A stretch of 31,702 nucleotides of DNA, from positions 1-31,702 of the IMG/VR virus record IMGVR_UViG_3300010149_000077. One strand, written 5' to 3'. The notes beneath the pieces were generated by a model. It was not told the DNA's origin. It worked only from the letters and a program-made list of their open reading frames with translations, and searched no databases. Positions 6,662 to 16,245 of the stretch are shown piece by piece (position 1 is the first letter of the stretch; each line of letters starts with the position of its first letter). A program made the position numbers and the translations under genes. This DNA comes from a virus.

Positions 6662-7723
6662 ATGGCTACTACAACTGAAGAATTTGGATCTTTAGGTGGA
6701 ATAGGACTATCAGTACTTTTAGGTGCTACTCAAATTGGAGTAATGGCTCATGGTGCAAAGTATTCTATGGGTATGGAGCTTGTAACAGGAGCTAGCAATA
6801 CCCCTGCATTTATGAGTGCTAGTACACCAGGGCATCAATTAGGTCAACTGATTTTAAATCCAGCGGCAGATGGTTTAGGTGGTGCAACTAAAGCACTTCC
6901 AAATGATATAAGAAGTGTTTCTGAAGGGGTTTTAAAATCAGAAACACAAGCTGCAAAAAGAGCTTTAGCAAATACTGCGTTTAGAACTGGAATAGGAAGC
7001 ATGATATTACCAGTAGGCTTTACTAGCGTATTGGCTGCAGGTGCATATTCCGAAGGTGGTGGGGAAGAGTTAACAAGTTTTTTAATACAAGATGTTTTTG
7101 CAAATTATTATGGTAATAGAGTTGCAGAAAATACAGGTGCTTTAACTTCAAGAGCTAAAAATATATATAGCAGTAATTTATCTAGTGAGGTTAGTAGTTT
7201 AGGTAGTAATGCGACAGCTCAAAACTATCACACATTCCTAGGTAGTGCGCTTGCAAGAAGACTTGTAAATATTAGTGGTGCTTATATAGGTGCTGATGTT
7301 GGTTTTCAAGCAGGTAAAGCTATAGGTGAGGGTTTGGGAAACATGTTGTTTGATGATGCAAACACAGGTGCGTTTGGTATGATAGGTGGAATATTTGGCG
7401 CAAGAGGCGGTGCTTTCCTAGGCGCCAATTTAGCTAGAAGCCCATACTCTTTAGCAGCTAGTGCTTTAGTAATTGGTGGTGCTAAATTATTAACAGAAGC
7501 AACTGCTGATATACTAAAAACAGGTTTTGTAAAAGGTAGAGGTAGAGGATTAGATTTTGCAGGAGACTTGTCTGCTTACAATACAAATAGTGCTGTCACT
7601 ATGAGGCAAAGAGCATTACAATCTATGCATAAGTCACATTTAAATGCTCGTTCAGCTTTGGGGCAAGAAGCTAGTATTGTACATATGAATAGAGACTATT
7701 TTGCAAACCATAGAAGGTTATAA
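6662..7723 (+). CDS. Glycine/alanine-rich, membrane-active-looking phage protein
   Basis: A 353-residue protein with AGGATG before its ATG and 2 nt between the upstream stop and this start. Three glycine-rich hydrophobic stretches look like glycine-zipper or membrane-inserting segments: 9-37 (GSLGGIGLSVLLGATQIG), 109-129 and 203-278 (many GxxxG spacings, e.g. IGGIFGARGGAFLGANL). The C-terminus is basic and ends NHRRL. No family is recognised. Its place between the nuclease fusion and the large terminase, and its likeness in composition to the protein at 9942, suggest a virion or internal-head protein, perhaps one that inserts in the host membrane on DNA entry. That role is inferred. It ends in TAATG, overlapping the terminase start by one base. 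Confidence 0.7.
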   Translation: MATTTEEFGSLGGIGLSVLLGATQIGVMAHGAKYSMGMELVTGASNTPAFMSASTPGHQLGQLILNPAADGLGGATKALPNDIRSVSEGVLKSETQAAKRALANTAFRTGIGSMILPVGFTSVLAAGAYSEGGGEELTSFLIQDVFANYYGNRVAENTGALTSRAKNIYSSNLSSEVSSLGSNATAQNYHTFLGSALARRLVNISGAYIGADVGFQAGKAIGEGLGNMLFDDANTGAFGMIGGIFGARGGAFLGANLARSPYSLAASALVIGGAKLLTEATADILKTGFVKGRGRGLDFAGDLSAYNTNSAVTMRQRALQSMHKSHLNARSALGQEASIVHMNRDYFANHRRL

Positions 7724-9939
7724 TGAACAATATTAAAAAAGAAGTAGACAATTCTTTATTTGTAATAAATGAGTACGGTGTAAAGCATCAAGACCCATCA
7801 GGTAAAGTTTCAGAAACTGTTATAAAATATTATAAAGATAAATATAACATAAATACTGATGTGCATAATACTTGTGTGAATTGTCAAATAAGGCAAATAG
7901 AAAAATACAATAAGCCTTTTGAAATCAAATGCAGTGGTATCAAGAAGAAACTACCTGACGGTTCAGGCGCTAAGTTAAAAGCAATAAGAGAATCAAATCC
8001 AGATATAGATCAAGAACAAGCTTTAAAAATAATAAAAGCTACTATTGATCCTGTAGCTTGGTGTGAACTTATGTTTGGATTTTCTGATGGTGACGATCAA
8101 TGGTTCTTAAGAAACTATCAAAAAGAACAATTAAGATGCACTAGTAAAAGAATGGCAGTAAGAGAAGGCCGCCGTTCAGGTAAATCCTTTGCTATGGCCC
8201 TTAAGCTAATTTATATTGCCTTCAACTCTCTAATAGCTAGAGGTAGAGATGCATCTGGAAATATAGTTAAAGTTGGGCCTACAATAATGGTAGTAACACC
8301 ATACCAAGCGCAACTAACTAATATCTTTGAAGAAATGGAAAAACTTCTTAAAAGAAATAGAGAACTTTCTTCTGAAGTTCTAACAGGTACAGGTGATAGC
8401 TTATATATTAAAACTCCTACATTTAAAATGGAGTTTAAAAATGGTGGAGTTATACAAGGGTTTGTATCGGGTATAGGTATGCGTCAAGATGGTTCTGGTG
8501 GTGGTACTATGCGTGGTTTCTCTGCTGACTTAGTATACTTAGACGAAATGGATATGATTCCTGAAGATATCTTAGATAAAGTAATCAATCCTATTCTTGC
8601 TACTACTCCAAACACCTCTTTAATAGCTACTTCAACACCTATTGGTAAACAAGGCAAATTTTACGAGTGGTGTTTAAAAAGGCCTGACTTTAAAGAAGAT
8701 TATCTACCATCATCTGTTATCCCTCACTGGGAGCAAATAAAAGAAGAGATTCTTAGAGAATCTACTAAAGACTCTTTTGCAGCAGAATACATGGCTATCT
8801 TTATTGATGAAGAAAGTGGTGTATTTAAAAAAGATTGGGTTTATAAAGCTATGTCTGATTATCAGTATGTAGACACAATAAATAGCTCAAAACTTTTTAA
8901 TAAATTACATTTAAAAGGTTCTTCTGAAAGAATCATATGTATGGGTATCGACTGGAACAAAAATGCAGGCACAGAGTTTTATGTAGTAGGTTACTATCCA
9001 TCACTAGGTATATGGGTAGGTTTAGATGCTGTAAATGTAGCTGCATCAGAATACTCAGCTAAAAGATGGATAAAAGAGTTACTACAATTAAACTATAAAT
9101 GGAAACCTGACTATATTTATGCTGACGAAGGATACGGGCATACAATTATAGAAGATGTTAAGTATCAAGCTTATGCTCTTAGAAGTAAAAATAATAAATC
9201 TGCTATGGATCAAGAAACTGTAAAAATAACAGACAGATTAGTAAGCTTTAACTTTTCATCAAATGTAATCCTAAAAGATCCTATAACTAATAAAGATATA
9301 AAGAAATTAGGAAAACATTTTTTAGTAGAAAATACTATTCGTACTTTACAAGAAGGTTTATTTATCTTTTCAAATGAAGATAATAGATTAAAAGATCAGT
9401 TTTTTAATTATAAAGTTTTAAGAAGAAATCCTCAGAATAACAAACCTGTATACGGTAAAGCTAATGAACAAATAGGTGACCATAGGCTAGATGCACTGAT
9501 GTTAGCTTTAGGTGGTTTAGTATTAGAAGAGAGTGTTTATTCAGGTAGACAATTGACACCTTCTGTACCTACGTTCCACAGAACACAAGTTAACGGAACA
9601 GGTTTTAAAAGTGCTGACGATGAGATAAATGCTTTATTTAATAAAGCTCAAGAGCAAGGTTTTCCTGGGGCACTAAACGTTTTACGTATTATGCGTGGCA
9701 ACGGTTCAGAAGAAGAACAAAGAGCTATACATCAAAAATATATAGATGATGGTATTGTTCAAGAGCGTGGAAATAATAGGAAATCACGTAGTATAAATAA
9801 GAAAGAAGATGATTTTTCTTTATTAGAAGCTTTAAATAATAATTTAAATACACCTAACTCCTCTAAGACTATTGGTAGTGTATATCATACACCCAAAAGA
9901 GGTAGGTTTGGTTCTAAATCTAGATCTTGGAGGAAATAA
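7723..9939 (+). CDS. terL: Terminase large subunit (packaging ATPase-nuclease)
   Basis: A 738-residue motor that pumps and cuts DNA at the portal. ATPase: Walker A GRRSGKS (149-155), Walker B VYLDEMD with D274/E275, and the coupling motif ATSTPIG shortly after. Nuclease (RNase H-like): GIDWN (D410), YADEG (D468) and GDHRLDALML (D586, D590) supply the acidic metal ligands. It is long for the family. An N-terminal extension of about 110 residues holds CVNC plus a third Cys (C51, C54, C70), and a C-terminal extension of roughly 130 residues ends in a basic tail (RGRFGSKSRSWRK). The start overlaps the upstream stop (TAATG), preceded by AGAAGG. It is separated from the portal by five unrecognised genes, which is unusual. 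Confidence 0.95.
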   Translation: MNNIKKEVDNSLFVINEYGVKHQDPSGKVSETVIKYYKDKYNINTDVHNTCVNCQIRQIEKYNKPFEIKCSGIKKKLPDGSGAKLKAIRESNPDIDQEQALKIIKATIDPVAWCELMFGFSDGDDQWFLRNYQKEQLRCTSKRMAVREGRRSGKSFAMALKLIYIAFNSLIARGRDASGNIVKVGPTIMVVTPYQAQLTNIFEEMEKLLKRNRELSSEVLTGTGDSLYIKTPTFKMEFKNGGVIQGFVSGIGMRQDGSGGGTMRGFSADLVYLDEMDMIPEDILDKVINPILATTPNTSLIATSTPIGKQGKFYEWCLKRPDFKEDYLPSSVIPHWEQIKEEILRESTKDSFAAEYMAIFIDEESGVFKKDWVYKAMSDYQYVDTINSSKLFNKLHLKGSSERIICMGIDWNKNAGTEFYVVGYYPSLGIWVGLDAVNVAASEYSAKRWIKELLQLNYKWKPDYIYADEGYGHTIIEDVKYQAYALRSKNNKSAMDQETVKITDRLVSFNFSSNVILKDPITNKDIKKLGKHFLVENTIRTLQEGLFIFSNEDNRLKDQFFNYKVLRRNPQNNKPVYGKANEQIGDHRLDALMLALGGLVLEESVYSGRQLTPSVPTFHRTQVNGTGFKSADDEINALFNKAQEQGFPGALNVLRIMRGNGSEEEQRAIHQKYIDDGIVQERGNNRKSRSINKKEDDFSLLEALNNNLNTPNSSKTIGSVYHTPKRGRFGSKSRSWRK

Positions 9940-9941
9940 TT

Positions 9942-11579
9942 ATGAGTAGTGTAGCGAGAACTCTTTTAAGAGCAAGTAGAGAGCTTGATGAGCTTGTAGC
10001 TCCATCGGCAGGAAAGACGGTAAGTGAAGCCGGTAAAGTAACAATATCAAATCCAACTTATATCCCAGGTAGGAGGATAAAACCTGAAAGGTTTAGCAAG
10101 CCTGGAGGTAACCCATTAGAAACCACCCCTAGCAATTTGCACTACGATCCTACTAATCAAAGAACCCAACAAAATTTAGTAAACCAAAATCAACAATTAA
10201 GAGCAACTGCAAGAGCTGAAAGAGCGACTGCAAGAGTTGAACAAAATCAAAATAAAATAAGACAACAAGGAAATGTTCTTAGTTATGATGAATCAATTCC
10301 TTTAACGAGGGGCACTGAAGATACTCAAGGTGCTCTTAGGCACCAGATTGAAGGTAATAGAAATCTTAATTTGAATGCAAGAGGAACTGTTACTCCTGCA
10401 GATTTAGCACCAAAAATAGCTACTGTAGATATGTTAAATCAAGCAGCTGTAAGAGACCCAAGAATTAACGCAAATTTTGCAGAAGGTACAATTAAAAGAG
10501 AAGCTCCTGTAGTTTCAGAACACAGTAGTGGAAAAGTATTTAGAGATAGAGGTGCAACGCAAGATGAAGTAAAAGCTCTTTATAATCAAGAAGCTAGCAG
10601 GATGGGGTTAAATGAAGTACCAGCAGGAAACTTAGGTATTTCTCCAGAAAATGCTGCTGCTTTAGGGGGCGCTAATCAAAGAATTCTAGAAGCTCAAGAA
10701 ACAGGAAGTGTAGTAGGGTTAGTAAGAAGACAGAACGAACTTTATAATCAAGGAAGAGTTAGAGGATCAATAGATGGTGCAGTACCACAAGCAGGAACAG
10801 CCGAAGGCTTAGAATATGGATTGCTTGGTAATCAAATAGATATAATGGAAAGAAATGCTTCAAAGTCTGATTTATTTAGTGCTAACCCTGAAGCACAGCA
10901 AGCGTCTAAACGTCTTTTTAGCGGAGATGCGTACGACGAAGCAGTAAATATGCGTAATAATCAAAATGCTTCAATAGGTGCAAGTGATGGTTACGATGAA
11001 GTTGCAACTAATGCTGGAAATAATGCAGTTGCTAATGAAGCTATGAGAGGCGGTACTAATGGAAGTGGCTACTCAGGCCTTTACCAGCCTAGTCAAGGAA
11101 ATACACAATCTTCTGTAGGTGTTTTTAATATGATGGAAGCTGACGGAATGGCAGGTATTGCAGGTTCTGTTGGTTTTGGCGCTTTACTTGGTGGAACTGC
11201 AAACTATGCAATGGGTGGAGAATTTGGAGAAGGTGCTATGATGGGTGGTTTAGCAGGTGGTGCTATGAAGATTGGTGCAAGAGCTATACAGGCAAACGAA
11301 GCAGGTATAGAAAATTATCTCCAAAGAACTGCTTTAGGTGAAGGTATGGAGAGCATGAATAGGACAGAAGCAGGTCAAGCAATTAGAGAAATGCAGCAAG
11401 CTCCTGAAGGTTTAATGCCTGGTATGGCTTTTAATGTTTTGAAATCAGGAGCACCTTCAGTTGGTATGCAGAGTAGATATGCAGTTATGGGTGGTTCTAT
11501 GTTGTCAGGTGTAGCATTTACTGGTAGAAGAAATGATAAACGCAGAGGATTTAATGCACATAGAGGTAATAGAATATGA
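9942..11579 (+). CDS. Probable virion protein: Gln/Asn-rich N-half, glycine-zipper C-half
   Basis: A 545-residue protein. The start at 9942 (MSSVART) is set by GGAGG 8 nt upstream, 2 nt after the terminase stop. The N-terminal part is polar and low in complexity, rich in Gln, Asn, Arg and Ala (e.g. RATARAERATARVEQNQNK). Residues about 403-450 are glycine-zipper-like and hydrophobic (AGIAGSVGFGALLGG, then GAMMGGLAGGAMKIG). The C-terminus is basic (RRNDKRRGFNAHRGNRI). No family is recognised. It resembles the 6662 protein in composition and tail, so both may be internal-head or ejection proteins; that is inference. Its stop overlaps the next start (ATGA). Confidence 0.65.
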   Translation: MSSVARTLLRASRELDELVAPSAGKTVSEAGKVTISNPTYIPGRRIKPERFSKPGGNPLETTPSNLHYDPTNQRTQQNLVNQNQQLRATARAERATARVEQNQNKIRQQGNVLSYDESIPLTRGTEDTQGALRHQIEGNRNLNLNARGTVTPADLAPKIATVDMLNQAAVRDPRINANFAEGTIKREAPVVSEHSSGKVFRDRGATQDEVKALYNQEASRMGLNEVPAGNLGISPENAAALGGANQRILEAQETGSVVGLVRRQNELYNQGRVRGSIDGAVPQAGTAEGLEYGLLGNQIDIMERNASKSDLFSANPEAQQASKRLFSGDAYDEAVNMRNNQNASIGASDGYDEVATNAGNNAVANEAMRGGTNGSGYSGLYQPSQGNTQSSVGVFNMMEADGMAGIAGSVGFGALLGGTANYAMGGEFGEGAMMGGLAGGAMKIGARAIQANEAGIENYLQRTALGEGMESMNRTEAGQAIREMQQAPEGLMPGMAFNVLKSGAPSVGMQSRYAVMGGSMLSGVAFTGRRNDKRRGFNAHRGNRI

Positions 11580-11977
11580 TCGAGTTTTATAAAAACATAC
11601 AGGGCGATTTAATTTCAGATAATGATTTAGTTTTAAATCATAATGGTTTTACAGGTGGCGCTGATTACATTACTTTTTATTTAATGAATAACAACTCTGC
11701 AAAAATATATGAAAACGTAAGTGTGGATTTAGTTATTAACAAGAGTGCTACTAATGATAGTTACACATATAAATTATATCATGGAGAAGAAAACCTGTCT
11801 TTACAAGAATGGAACGAAATAGAAACTAATGATGCTATTACAATAAATGAGCTAGTTGCTGATGTTTATCACAAAATAACAGCAAGAGTTTTTCTTTCCG
11901 CAAATCAGGGAATGTCCGAAGTCTATAAAGATGGAGAAATCGATATACAAGTTTCTGCTACAGAAAGTGATGTTTAA
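11576..11977 (+). CDS. Small beta-rich protein, possible Ig-like head or neck accessory
   Basis: A 133-residue protein coupled to the preceding gene by a 4-nt ATGA overlap, with AGAGG upstream. The alternating hydrophobic pattern (ADYITFYLMNNN, YENVSVDLVINKS, YHKITARVFLSANQ, GEIDIQVSATES) predicts a beta-sandwich like the small Ig-like or carbohydrate-type domains common on phage heads. No conserved catalytic residues are seen and no family is recognised. The context between terminase and portal suggests a virion component. Confidence 0.6.
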   Translation: MIEFYKNIQGDLISDNDLVLNHNGFTGGADYITFYLMNNNSAKIYENVSVDLVINKSATNDSYTYKLYHGEENLSLQEWNEIETNDAITINELVADVYHKITARVFLSANQGMSEVYKDGEIDIQVSATESDV

Positions 11978-12471
11978 TGATAGAGCAAGTCAAAAAACAC
12001 AAGATTGGAGAAGATCAATCTAGCATCACGCAAGAACATAATAATAGAACTAAAGAAGCAGATTCAGTACAGTCTAACTTACTAACTGATGAAGAAGCTT
12101 TTGAGTTATCTAAAGATGATTCAGTTTTACAAGATATTATTTATGATGTAAGAGAAAATCCAGAAGCTGCTTTAGATAAAAACTATATGAAAATATTTAA
12201 ATATGCTGCTGAACAAAATTTAAAAGATTTTCAATTAGTAAAAGAAGATATTAGTAGAAATAAAAATAACCTTGATAAAAATATTAAAGAAAATAAAGGT
12301 GGTTTTTCTGTAGATATAAGTAAGAAACATTTTTTAAAGAAAAACTTTATAGAAGTTTTTGGAAGAAAATCTAATGTAATTACTTATGATGATTATTCAA
12401 CTTTATTAGAATTAAAAAAACTATTAGATATAGATGAACAAATAGGTTTATCAGGTTTTGAAAAAATATGA
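11977..12471 (+). CDS. Charged helical protein, unknown function
   Basis: A 164-residue protein starting at the last base of the previous stop (TAATG), so translation is coupled. It is highly charged (Lys, Glu, Asp and Asn together dominate) and mainly helical, with acidic segments (LTDEEAFELSKDDSVLQD) and a basic middle (SRNKNNLDKNIKENKGG). No motif is recognised. The next gene overlaps it by 4 nt, making a tight 11576-14547 cluster that probably acts together in head assembly. Confidence 0.6.
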   Translation: MIEQVKKHKIGEDQSSITQEHNNRTKEADSVQSNLLTDEEAFELSKDDSVLQDIIYDVRENPEAALDKNYMKIFKYAAEQNLKDFQLVKEDISRNKNNLDKNIKENKGGFSVDISKKHFLKKNFIEVFGRKSNVITYDDYSTLLELKKLLDIDEQIGLSGFEKI

Positions 12472-12779
12472 GCTTTTTTAAAAAACTAAAAAATGATGAA
12501 GACACTGACTTTTCTGAAGAGAATAGTTTAGAAGAACAGTATCAAAAAATGTTTAAAAAAATTGCAAGAGATTTTGTTCATAAAGATGATTTAAAAGAAA
12601 TACTTATAGATATATTATATAACTTAGACGTAGAGTCTGAAGTTGATAGGTTCCCTATCAAAGCTTTTTTAAAAGCAAAAGAGTATGAAAATAACTTAAA
12701 TTCTTCCCTTAAAAAGAGAAGAAAATATCTAGATATAGATGATTACCCATTCTTTACTTCAGGTGATGAAGATGACTGA
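12468..12779 (+). CDS. Small acidic protein, unknown function
   Basis: A 103-residue protein overlapping the previous gene by ATGA. It is acidic at both ends (NDEDTDFSEENSLEEQ and FFTSGDEDD), with a helical centre (KMFKKIARDFVHKDDLKEIL). No family is recognised. Its last codons contain the ATG of the following gene (8-nt overlap). Confidence 0.6.
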   Translation: MSFFKKLKNDEDTDFSEENSLEEQYQKMFKKIARDFVHKDDLKEILIDILYNLDVESEVDRFPIKAFLKAKEYENNLNSSLKKRRKYLDIDDYPFFTSGDEDD

Positions 12780-14547
12780 CGACAGACTATTATTAGCTGT
12801 AAATGAGCTAATTAAATTTTATGAAGAAAAAAGCAAACAAAGCTTATCTCAAGAAAACGAAGTTGTTTTAGATATAATTCAAGTTTCTAATCTTCATCAA
12901 GCAGATATGATACTTCACGGAATGGAGCTAGGTGGAAGTCTTGATGTAATGCATCATGTAAAAAATGTATTAAACGATTCTGAACCACCAGAACTTGGTA
13001 CGAATAAGCAAGAGTTAAAAAGTGGCACTGTAAAAAGCGATGAAGAAGAATGTGGGTTTGTACAAACTGCAGAGTATATATATAAAAAAGCTAATGAATT
13101 TGATCAATTTAAAGTAAAAAAAGAAGATATAGAAGAATATGGCGGCAGTAGTCTTTTAACTGCAGGTAAGTGGACTACAAGCAAAGCCAATAACTATTAT
13201 GAATCTGCTAGAGATTGGTATGAAGAAGCTACAAAAAAAGATGAAGAAGATTGTATAAATTGTAAAATAACATTTAATCAAGGTGACATATTTCCAGAAT
13301 ACGAAATTACTTGGGAGTTAAAACAATTCTTAAAAAATTTAAGAAGTTTATTACTAGACATAAGTAAATCACTAGACCCTACTCAGCTAATTAAAGACTT
13401 TTGTAGCTGGTATAGGTTGTTGAAAGAAAACGGACTTTGTTTCAGTAACTGGCCTATAATTATAGCTATGCTTCCGATGTTAATATCAGATGCTAGAATT
13501 AAATTGACTGAAATAGGATTTTCTTGGACAGGAATTGTAGGCCCATTAGTAGCACCAATACTAGGCGGACTTACAAAGATTTTAGAAACTTTAAGAGCAT
13601 TAGCTGTACCAATTTTTAATTGTATTTTAAATGCACTAAATATATCTAAGAGTACATTGAAAGCAATAGATAGAGTAACTACATCTCTTGCTAACCAAGG
13701 ATTGAGGGCTGCAGATAGTCTTGGTCAGACTTTTGAAAATTTATATAGTGATGGTGCCAATGTAAATAAAAAACCTTTGGCTAATGCTTACACAGATAGT
13801 AAAAGCGAAAATACTAAAGCATCTACATCTACTTTAGATGATATTAAAGTTGTTCCGGAAGTAGAAAGCCCAAATCAAAATAGAAAATATAACTTTTCAA
13901 CAAGAACTCAAAGTTCAAAAACTAAAATAGAACTACCTAGACTTCCTGATTTTTTGAACGGTAAGAAACGCAGTTCTACTTTAAGTGCACCTGGAGAAAG
14001 ATTCTCTGTTTTCGCTCAAGATAAAGGCGAGTTTGCAAAAGCAAAACAATATCAAAATATGCAAGTACTTATTGGTATTGTAGATAAACTTATTGGTATT
14101 ACTAGCGATAGTAAAAATTATGTAGTAGAGCAGTTTAATAATATTATTTATCTTTTAAAAAGTATCAATAGGCTAATAATAGAACCATTATTTATAAGCG
14201 CACAGCTTGTTGGGCAAATAAAAGTCCTGTTTAATTTAGTTAGATTAATTGGAGTTATTATAAAAGTAATTAGCAATTATGACGAAGATATTTGTGATAA
14301 ATTTACAGAAGAAAATGGCAATACAATTACAGGCTTAATAGAAGAAGCTTTTAATGAAGTAGAACTAGAAGTATCTAAAAATGAGATAGAAGCTTCTGAA
14401 GAAGCTACGTTAAAATTAAAGGCAAAGTATTCTGATCATGTTGCTAGACTTGAACCAGTAAAATGTAATGAAGTATTTCTAAATAGTAATAAAAATCAAT
14501 TCGATATTGATATGCTTTATGATGAAATTACAAAATCATTGAGGTAA
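12772..14547 (+). CDS. Large pre-portal protein with central hydrophobic region, unknown
   Basis: A 591-residue protein. The start at 12772 (MTDDRLL) has AGGTGA with AGG 8 nt upstream; the in-frame ATG 6 nt earlier is too close to that SD. A CxxC pair (C161, C164 in DCINCK) lies in the first third. Residues about 227-290 are strongly hydrophobic (WPIIIAMLPMLI, then FSWTGIVGPLVAPILGGL), enough for two or more membrane-type helices. A polar Ser/Thr/Lys-rich linker follows, and then another helical half with hydrophobic helices (QVLIGIVDKLIGI, VRLIGVIIKVI). No family is recognised. Position directly before the portal and size suggest a virion protein, perhaps one involved in DNA ejection. Confidence 0.65.
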   Translation: MTDDRLLLAVNELIKFYEEKSKQSLSQENEVVLDIIQVSNLHQADMILHGMELGGSLDVMHHVKNVLNDSEPPELGTNKQELKSGTVKSDEEECGFVQTAEYIYKKANEFDQFKVKKEDIEEYGGSSLLTAGKWTTSKANNYYESARDWYEEATKKDEEDCINCKITFNQGDIFPEYEITWELKQFLKNLRSLLLDISKSLDPTQLIKDFCSWYRLLKENGLCFSNWPIIIAMLPMLISDARIKLTEIGFSWTGIVGPLVAPILGGLTKILETLRALAVPIFNCILNALNISKSTLKAIDRVTTSLANQGLRAADSLGQTFENLYSDGANVNKKPLANAYTDSKSENTKASTSTLDDIKVVPEVESPNQNRKYNFSTRTQSSKTKIELPRLPDFLNGKKRSSTLSAPGERFSVFAQDKGEFAKAKQYQNMQVLIGIVDKLIGITSDSKNYVVEQFNNIIYLLKSINRLIIEPLFISAQLVGQIKVLFNLVRLIGVIIKVISNYDEDICDKFTEENGNTITGLIEEAFNEVELEVSKNEIEASEEATLKLKAKYSDHVARLEPVKCNEVFLNSNKNQFDIDMLYDEITKSLR

Positions 14548-14552
14548 TAAAG

Positions 14553-16196
14553 ATGGATTCAAAACTAATACTAGAAGGTTTATTAGCCTTAAAAAACAAT
14601 AGCTATAAAAAAGATATGAATAAACCTCTAGAAGTTAGTTCTTTGTCTGGTGCTAGAGTTAAAAAGATTAACAACAGATCTATGTCTTATGCAGATAGAC
14701 ATAGAGGCAATTGGTTTAAACCTGAATATGATTTAACAGAAATACAAATAGCTCAAGATGTAGACAGTTATGTTTTCAAAGCTATTCAAAAGAAAGTACA
14801 TCGATTTGTTTTGGCAGGCTGGGAAATCGTAGGTAACGATAAAGAAACAGTTAGCTATGTTAGGAAAAGACTAAGAGAAATTGAATTAGTATCAGGTATG
14901 CCTTTTGATATTATAATGAAAGATTTAGCTCATGATCTAATTAGATACTCTAATTGTGCTTGGGTTAAGGTGCGCAATAAAGACGCTTCTACAGGCAAAG
15001 TTAGAAGTGTAAACGGCAAAGATATAGAGCCTGTAGCAGGTTACTTTTTACTACCTTTTGAAACCTTATGGTTTAAGGTTAAAAAGAATGGTGAAATTAA
15101 AAAGATAATGCAGGAAGTTCCCAACACAGGAGAAACAAAAGAGTTTGCTCCTCAAGACGTTATTCATTTTTATACAAATAAAAAACCTGGATTTACTATG
15201 GGGACTCCAGAACTACTACCTGTACTGGAAGATATATCTCTATTACGTAGATTAGAAGAAAATGTAGAAAATATGATAGATGCAAATCTACACCCATTAT
15301 TTCATTACAAAGTTGGTAATGATAATTTACCTGAGCGCTTTGGACCTGATGGTATAAAAGAAACAGATCTTGTTAGAAATACAATAGAATATATGCCTTC
15401 AGGAGGTATATTTGTTTCTGACCATAGACACAAAATAGAAGCCATTGGTTCTGAAGGTAAAGCATTATCAATACAAGATTATATAGACTATTTTAAGAAA
15501 AGAGTCTTTGCAGGTTTAGGAGTTTCACCTATAGATATGGGTGAAGGCGATACAGCAAATAGAAGCACTGCAAACACCTTATCTAAAATTGCAATACAAG
15601 ACGTAGAAGCTTTACAAAGGACAGTTAAAACTTTTGTAGAAACTTATATCATAAATGAGATTTTACTTGAGGGTGGATATGAATCGGCATTGCTAGATGA
15701 TAATCTTAAAGTAGAAATTAAATTTGGGAACGTTGATAAAGAAGAAAAGTCTAAGGAAGAGAATCAAGCTATTCAACTTTGGACAAACAATTTAATAAAT
15801 GAAACTGAAGCTAGAAAACGATTAGGTGAAAGACCTGTTGAGGTTAGAGACTTAAGTTATTACAAGCTGTACCAAGAACCGCTTGCTTTAGTTAAAGCGA
15901 TGGGTGCTTTCAGTGCTGCATCAGATGCTTTAGGTAAACATGAGTCTTCTAATATAAGTGAGTCTGGCATTAAAAAAGAAGAAGGGAATTCTGTAGAGAA
16001 ACAAACTCAAGCAGGAAGACCTAATAATAGTAAGCTTGCTAGTGCAGAAAATCTTTCTAAATCTATTTCAAGACCAAAGAATCAGCATGGAGAAAGATTA
16101 GCTCCTAAGTTTAATTCTGATGCTAAAAATATTGTTAAAAAAATAGTAAAAGAAGAAAATCTGCTAAATATAATTGATATTATTGAAAACAGTTAA
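14553..16196 (+). CDS. Portal protein
   Basis: A 547-residue protein forming the dodecameric DNA channel at one head vertex. It has the usual order of portal features: an N-terminal wing (DSYVFKAIQKKVHRFVLAGW at 73-92), a clip and beta region (YFLLPFETLWFKVKKNGEI, then DVIHFYTNKKPGFTMGTPEL), and a stem/crown part with YFKKRVFAGLGVSP and NRSTANTLSKIAIQD, which are characteristic of HK97/SPP1-type portals. The C-terminal 80 residues are polar and low in complexity. GAGG precedes the start. The protease follows after 49 nt, the normal head-gene order. Confidence 0.9.
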   Translation: MDSKLILEGLLALKNNSYKKDMNKPLEVSSLSGARVKKINNRSMSYADRHRGNWFKPEYDLTEIQIAQDVDSYVFKAIQKKVHRFVLAGWEIVGNDKETVSYVRKRLREIELVSGMPFDIIMKDLAHDLIRYSNCAWVKVRNKDASTGKVRSVNGKDIEPVAGYFLLPFETLWFKVKKNGEIKKIMQEVPNTGETKEFAPQDVIHFYTNKKPGFTMGTPELLPVLEDISLLRRLEENVENMIDANLHPLFHYKVGNDNLPERFGPDGIKETDLVRNTIEYMPSGGIFVSDHRHKIEAIGSEGKALSIQDYIDYFKKRVFAGLGVSPIDMGEGDTANRSTANTLSKIAIQDVEALQRTVKTFVETYIINEILLEGGYESALLDDNLKVEIKFGNVDKEEKSKEENQAIQLWTNNLINETEARKRLGERPVEVRDLSYYKLYQEPLALVKAMGAFSAASDALGKHESSNISESGIKKEEGNSVEKQTQAGRPNNSKLASAENLSKSISRPKNQHGERLAPKFNSDAKNIVKKIVKEENLLNIIDIIENS

Positions 16197-16245
16197 GTTT
16201 TTTATCAATATTAAAAAACATAAGTTTTTGCTAAAAGGTAAACAA

